DNA of 64,000 nt from assembly GCA_007922225.1 (NCBI GenBank), contig ML679954.1, positions 24,697,003-24,761,002 of the forward strand, given 5' to 3'. The DNA comes from Emydura subglobosa (lineage: Eukaryota; Chordata; Testudines; Chelidae). A model generated the notes under the pieces. It had not been told where the DNA came from. It made no database searches and saw only the letters and a program-made list of their open reading frames with translations. Each line of letters begins with the position of its first letter. Positions within the stretch are counted from its first letter, which is position 1. Positions 57,541 through 64,000 of the stretch are shown piece after piece. The translations under genes and the position numbers were made by a program.

Positions 57541-60500
57541 TTATATAATTTCTATTAAGTACCTGTGTTTAAAATCTATATTTATCTGCATTGTTCGTTG
57601 CAATTTAGTTGTTACCAGCAGATTAAAACACAATTAAAAAGCTACTAAGTCTTTCAAAATACTGACAACACAACAGTTAGGTATGAAGCCATGTGCTACT
57701 CTAAGTTATATAGAGATAAACAGATGTACCGAACTGATGATTGCAGGGTCTACTGAAAAACTTGAGATTTTATAGTAAAAAATGCCAGGGAGAGGTTCTC
57801 ATTTAACTCCACTTTGTATCTACGCATTACATCTCTATGTCCTTCATTCCATGGCCACATAGCAACGGGCAGTGTTACATACTCTTTGGAAAGTTATATA
57901 AACAAAGACATGTCTGTTTTGCATACATTGTGTGTCTTTAGGCAGTGTGTAGCTTGATAAGATAATGAGATTTCTGAGCTGGATAATGGGATTCAAAGTG
58001 GCAGCATAGAATACAAATAGGGTTAGTTGCATAGTTTTGGTGTTTCTTGAAGAGGTACCCAAAGTTAAAATCTCCAAGTTTGGGGTTGGGGAGGAATTAG
58101 CCTACAGGGTATTTTCGTAGGTGCAGCATCGAAGTGCGCAGACCAATTTCATACTTGCATACCAGGCTGTGCAACATCCTTCTGTAAATTATAATTATAG
58201 CAGCACTCAGAGTACATTACTGTTTTGTTCCTTTCCATTATAAACACCATTTTTAATTAGGGTGCTTAGACTCTGGTATTTTAAATTGTAAATTTACAAG
58301 ATATTCAACCAGATTTTATTTCTGATCATGTTTCTTGGTTAACTATAACATAAGCTCAGTTACAGGTCCATTGGGATCAAAGTTTTTGTCTTGAGCCACT
58401 ACCACTAAAAATAGCTTAATTTTATAAAGTAAAGTTTTGTAGGCACTTTGAAATAATGGGAACTACATTTTTTCCCATCAAGGGCAAAACAGCATCTTTA
58501 TTACTTAGAATAAAACAGTGACTTTTGCTATGAATTTTAAACACGTCAAGTCATTTACTTTTGGAAAGTGGCTCCTGCAGAGTACTATATTATAGGATTA
58601 TTTTTAATTTGCTGTGAAAGGTGTAAATGACATGCTTAACTGAAATGACATTCTGGCTCAGATGGCTTTTGATTCGCCTGTGGTAATAAAAAGGAATCAC
58701 TCACCACTGATACATTAGGCATGCCATAAATGGTGCGTTACTGAACACACCTCATGCAGTCCACAACTATGGGCAGCCAAGTCACTGCCAGGAAAAAAAG
58801 ATTTCATACTGACTTAATATGAAGAAATATGTAGTGCTGACTTTGCTCGTGGGTATTGATGCGGACTTACATTAATGTGTTTTGCTACCTTTGACATGGA
58901 CTCAAACTGAGCAAAAGTAACACTGAGTCACTATTAATTTCATCATGGTGGACACAAAGTAGCTCCAACCAGGTGAGAATCAAACCTCCCCTCCCCCCAA
59001 AAAAGTAAGAAACAAACATCCAAAACACAAATAATGCAAGTAAATTTTAAGTAGCTCTAAAAGATATGCTGAGTATTCATCAAGCAAAGCTTAATCATCC
59101 TAACAGCACACTTTTCAATGAAGCTTATTTTCAGATAGCTGCTGTGATCTTGTGTTATGGAGAGTGTAGTGTTACGTGGGTCTTCGTTAAAATCTTTATC
59201 ACTTTTGCCTTCTGCAAATATTTATTTGCAGTATTGCCTAACAAAGAATCCTGAGGTAAGTGAATTATTTGCAAAGGCAATGGTATAAACAAAAGTGTTG
59301 ATTTTAATGATAATCACGCTACATATAAATTATAAATGTCCTTATAAAGCATGAGTTTTAGATTGAGGATCTTTGCTCTAATTTAACATACTTCCACTCC
59401 GAGAATTAGCTGGTGACATATAACATAACCTTGTGCATTACTGCCAGAATCCTGGCAAATGAGAAGAGCTGTAAAAAACCATCTTTGAATGGATTCCATG
59501 GCTCTGGATGTACATAAACAAAATGGGGAGTATTTGGGGAGAGTAAAGGGCAAGTTTGCCCATAGTCACTCTGTGCATGTTGACTTCTTTACCCTCCACA
59601 CCATCCTCAAACCATAGAAATGCTGTACTCAGATGATTTCACTTCAGACTTGAAATAAGCCCTGCATATAAAATTTTAAGGGAAAAAGGGGGACCATTCC
59701 ACCCCCATTATCCTTTTGTGACACTTGTGAACATCTTAGATCACTAGATAGCAAATCAATATTTACTGATCTAAAAATTGCAAAGGACAGCATTAACAGC
59801 ATCTTAACGTTCTTGGTCCTTTACTTACTCCATGCTACTCTCATGATGTGTAACGGGACACTTGTGATGCTTCTTGTCTCTTGACATCTGTACAAATATT
59901 TGATTTACCAGCCATAGCTCATGCTTAAAAAACGGCATGACAAACCTTCTTTGGTTGCCCTTTCCACTACACCAAATAAAAGTAAATTTCAAAAACCATC
60001 AACACTCACCTAATTAGCCTTGAGCTAGGGTTTGGATGATTAAACAACTCTAACAGAGCAAGCAGTATGATCTATTACCAGAATAAGTACTATTTCTTTC
60101 AAAGAGACTCTCCATCACCTTATCTACACTATGTGCCCACCCCCCAAAAAAAAATTTACTATAGCAATTATACTTATTCATTTCTGCCAGAAGAGCTGAT
60201 CTAATGACAAATGGTGGGAAACACTGTGGGGAAGAGGGAAGATGGCTTCTGCTACACCCCTCTACTGTGCATGCTACTATAAGACACTCCTTTTAGATGG
60301 AACAAATTTCTTCTCTACACGTAACAAGTGTAAAGCAAATTTCCCCTCAATATTCTGGCAAAGTAAAAATCCCAGTCCAATATCACTTTATGTGGAATAC
60401 TTTATGTGGAGCAAGAGGAGGAAGGGTAAGTGGCTGAAACAATCTGCTTCAGTATAATATCAAACTCACTGGTCTTCATCCCATGCTCATACACATCCTT

Positions 60501-60965
60501 TTTTTTTTTCCTTCAACTTTTTAAAAGCTCTGATGAAAGTCTTGGATGTAGCTATCTGTTGGTTCAGTTTTCGAGAGAAGAGACCTCTGCTCCTGAAACC
60601 ACATATTTCAGAAACACTATTTCTTTCCAACAAAAAGGTAATTTTCAAGTTATGAATAATTTGATTGACATCCTGTGAGTAGGAAAAAACCCTGCAGTAA
60701 TATCACATGTATAAATGAAACAGTTCCTTTCCTTCAGCTCAAACACATTCCACCAACTGTTCAAATGTGTCAACAACATTCTTAAGTCCAAAGTGTATTA
60801 CTTTAAGTTTGTACAACTTTAGAGGAATATTAATAAAAGCAATTCTTCAGCTGCCTGTATCCCGATTTTGGATTCCAAGTATTAAACAAAAATCACATAT
60901 TACTCCTTAAAAAAAGTAAAAATTCCAAAGTCATACCAGTTACATAGCTTTATATAAAACACTAA
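57541..60965. other. Unique non-coding sequence
   Basis: 3.4 kb without a recognised gene or repeat. Short frames only. Confidence 0.5.
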
Positions 60966-61030
60966 GGGTGAAATCTTGGTCCCACTGAAGCCAATGGAGT
61001 TTGTCATTAACTTCAGTGGGGCCAGTGTTT
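60966..61030. repeat. Mini-palindrome with CCCACTGAAG arms
   Basis: The left arm GGGTGAAATCTTGGTCCCACTGAAGCCAATG pairs with a right arm whose reverse complement reads CAAACACTGGCCCCACTGAAGTTAATG. Confidence 0.65.
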
Positions 61031-62287
61031 GTTTTCCCATCCTCACAAAATTTCCAAATCAACTGCTTGAAAATCTTGACAGGAAAGGTCTCCTGTTCTA
61101 ACCCCTCTCTCTCTTTCTCTCACTCACTGTGCCTGATATCTCTATGCATAATCAGAAAACATACTGAAGACTGCCTCACGGTTCACACTGCATGTGGCCA
61201 AATTGTTTACCCTTTACCTCAAGAACAATGTGTCATTAAACCAGAAAGTGTCTGTATATATACACACACTTAACACTGTACAAGTTGAATATGCATTATC
61301 AGATGAGTTTTGGCAAATGCTTTAGTGTGTTGCATATTATGGGTTTTATTGGTTTTAGATGATGTGTTTTGAAGTAGTCCTGGAGCACAAACCCTGTATG
61401 CTATGCATCAGGTTGTCAGAAGAGGCTCAAAAATGAGTACCAACCTCCATGCAGAACTCAAATTGGTTGAGTTCTATACTTAGATTTCACCAACCAAGTA
61501 TCAAGTGTGAACTCCTGAAGCACTATGGAGTCACAGACCGTTCCCTTGGATATTCCAGTCTATCTTGCCCCCTAGGTAAGCTTGCCTTCATGATAAATAT
61601 TCCCCCCCCACACACACACACACAATCACAACAATATTCAGGTTATTCCCAATCCCAAAGGACTGATCACATTCCAGGTCAATGGCACCTTAGATCTCAC
61701 ACCAAAGCCAATGCTTGCATCCAGCCCTATAATAAACTATCCACAGATTTATTAACTAGGAAGTAAGTTATTTACAAGGTTAAAGCAGGTAAACATGCAC
61801 ACACAAACAAGTTACAGTATTAAGTTTCAAAATATAATAGAAGCTTCTGCAACACAAGATCTACATGTCCTTAAGAGCAAAACCAAGCTAAGCAGCTGGG
61901 ATCCCTTGCTTATGCTTAGAAATTTTGCCCTTCCAAAGTCCAAGCAGCATACAGATACAATTTCTTCTTTTTTCATCCCTTCCTCCCAGAGTTCAAGATG
62001 ATGGAAGGAGTTCATGTGTCCTCTTCACGGAGAGGAATGCAGTCAACGAAGTATTTGTTCTTTGAGGTTTCACAATGACTCATTTGGCTTCAGTGGGACT
62101 TCTTGGTGGGCAGGACCTAGCACCTTCTGTAGGAAGCCAGCATTTTACATTAATTAATGCTTCGTTTCTGTCTGATGACTTGCATAATTAGAAGATTACA
62201 ATGCAAACACTTATCACCTTATAACATGGGGTACAAATGTTATAAGTGAGATTATTAAATGCTTGTAGGGATGCTGCATCTATTAAA
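61031..62287. other. Unique sequence with a C-run/(CA)n
   Basis: C8 followed by seven to eight CA units lies at 61602-61624. No gene recognised. Confidence 0.5.
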
Positions 62288-62482
62288 GCCCTGATCTACA
62301 CTACGAACATATACTGGTAAAATTACATTGCTCAGGGGTGTGGATTATAAGAGAGATGCACTTATACCAACCAAACTCCTTGAATAGACAGCACTACATC
62401 AACTGGAGGGTTTCTCCTGTCAACATAGCTACTGCCTCTGATGACGTGGAGAAGCTGCACTTCTGTAAGCGTAGACATGCCC
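62288..62482. mobile_element. MITE with CTACACT-type ends, asymmetric body
   Basis: The left end GCCCTGATCTACACTACG and the right end (reverse complement GGGCATGTCTACGCTTAC) form a short inverted repeat of about 18 bases. Unlike the others the interior is not palindromic. AAA flanks both sides. Confidence 0.5.
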
Positions 62483-64000
62483 AAAGTCTCCCCTTAAGAC
62501 CTATTTAAACACTACTAACACATAGGTAAGCCAAACTGGTTTCCAGCTATGCATTTGTCAGCATTCAGTGCTTTGGCATGAACCAGTCATGAAACTGGTC
62601 TGTCAGCATTACATTCTAATTTATTAGTTTCCAAGCTGTAAACTGCAACTTCTAGAATGTAACCTACGTGCAGCTCTCAAAACCTGTAAACCAGAATGCT
62701 AGCTATTTACACTAACAAAGTCTCTGTTTCCCAGTCCTGCTTTCCCTTACAAGAGGCTGATGCTAGTGTCTACCTTGCTGATAGCTACATTCCCTCGTCT
62801 TCTCCTTCCAATGATGAGCAAGAAGGAGTAGGGCTGCAGGCTTGTCCTTCCTCTGCAGTGCAAAAAGCTGGCAGCAGCCATGTTCATAGGCTTCAGGAGC
62901 TGCATGTGTGAACTGCATGTGTGAACTCAGAGTAGGGACAGCAGATTGGAATTTCACAAACCCAAAACCCTAGATCCACATAGTTGTTGGTTCCCCCACT
63001 TCTCCACAAAGGGTGGTGATGGTGTAAAAGGATACTTATATGAAATCCAGTTGTAAATTTTGTGACTTCTTCCTAACCAGCATATTACTATTATAAAGCA
63101 GACTATTGTCTTGCAGAGTGTGAAATCGGACAGTTATGTACTTTCTAAGTGTACACAAAGGGAGCGAAAGTCACCTTATCAAGCAAAAGGGCACAACGGC
63201 TGAACTGAGTAATGACTTATTTCCATATGGGAGGTCAAGTCCAAAATGTAACCTGTTTTCATAATTTCCCCACATTTAGGAATGTTAATCTTGAACTGAT
63301 TTCTTAACAAAGGGGGACTGATGCAGTACCAGAACTAAGTGGTAATGGGAAGTGTGCTAGTAAGTCAGTCAGCAAGCCTCACATTAGGTATTTCCCTCTG
63401 CTAGCATCCTTCACTTAGAGACAGGTACAGAGCAGAAAGACATAGAAAAAGCATGCAGCTTCTAGGACACCGCTTTCCTGTTTCTTTGATACATCCTAAA
63501 TTGTGTAGTTTGTGTGGAAGAGGATCTGGAAGGAGCTATGAAGTGGGATTGTGAGGAGGGTGGACATGCCAAGGAAAGCCCTGTGGATCTCAGCTAGGTA
63601 GGGGGCCCTCTTTTCTCCCTGTCTGTCCACTAGCACTCCCAGCATAGCAGACACAAGTGCCAATCATCATTGCCAGATTCCCGCATTGTAGAGATCCCTT
63701 TATGTTTTCCATAAAGACCTTAGGGAGGAAATTAACACTGCTTAGAGACCACAGAAACTGTCTGCAACACCACCAGCTAGCCACATGCTCCAGTATTCTG
63801 AAGTGAAGTGTGCACACTAAGAGAGTGGATGATACCATGTATTTATCCTTTTCCCCCCCCCATGGTTTCTGTGACATATAGTGGAAAAATCAGGAATCTG
63901 AATAAAAAGACAAAAAATGCTCAGCAGGCTTGCCAGGATGTATCAAAATCATGGTAAAATTCATTGTGCTAAATCATGCTAAGTCATTGCACATCTTAGC
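62483..64000. other. Unique non-coding sequence
   Basis: A 13-bp unit CTGCATGTGTGAA is duplicated in tandem at 62900-62925. A run of nine C lies near 63853. No gene recognised. Confidence 0.5.

Noticed and set aside
1..64000. CRISPR array, operon, riboswitch or phage-type system
   Set aside because: No regularly spaced identical repeats and no bacterial-type gene layout; all repeats match eukaryotic transposon or microsatellite types.

Overview
This window looks like non-coding nuclear DNA of an amniote, most likely a turtle, with a crocodilian as second choice. It is AT-rich. The longest open frames are short or are explained by repeats. I found no exon, rRNA, functional tRNA, CRISPR array or bacterial-type operon. 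The lineage call rests on the repeats: CR1 LINEs whose 3' ends finish in a TCTATGAG-type sequence, an L3/CR1-like LINE ending in AAGAACATAAGAA, an L2-like LINE, MIR/CORE-SINE copies, tRNA-derived SINEs, and many palindromic DNA-transposon remnants. These assignments come from recognition, not from a database search.

Layout. 1-1.5 kb is unique sequence. 1.5-4.3 kb is a decayed CR1 with traces of the ORF1 esterase, the endonuclease and the reverse-transcriptase C-terminus. It is split by a 955-bp LTR-like insertion (3124-4078) with an exact 5-bp target duplication. 5.2-6.7 kb is a second, 5'-truncated CR1 that still carries the FADD motif. 6.7-13.9 kb is largely featureless. 13.9-14.5 kb is a minus-strand L3-like LINE.

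15-45 kb holds short inverted-repeat elements of two kinds: 60-115 bp palindromes with GGGCCAAATTCTG-like ends, and about 195-280 bp elements with GGCTATGTCTACACT-like ends. One of the latter, at 28.2 kb, is palindromic over its whole length. A run of ten N at 37485 lies inside a segment duplicated 1.4 kb upstream. 39.7-40.7 kb is an L2-like LINE followed at once by a MITE with TAA target duplications. 41568-42540 is a 973-bp palindromic hAT-type element with an 8-bp near-perfect target duplication. 47.4-48.2 kb is a pyrimidine-rich diverged tandem repeat. 51.5-52.0 kb has two tRNA-derived SINE heads in opposite orientation. The rest, to 64 kb, is unique sequence with scattered MIR, LINE and microsatellite remnants.

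No set of genes here works together. The window is a record of layered transposon insertions in an intron or intergenic region. I did not find an undescribed biological system. The most distinctive items are the LTR-like insertion with an acidic in-frame repeat, the families of palindromic elements, and the duplication around the assembly gap.
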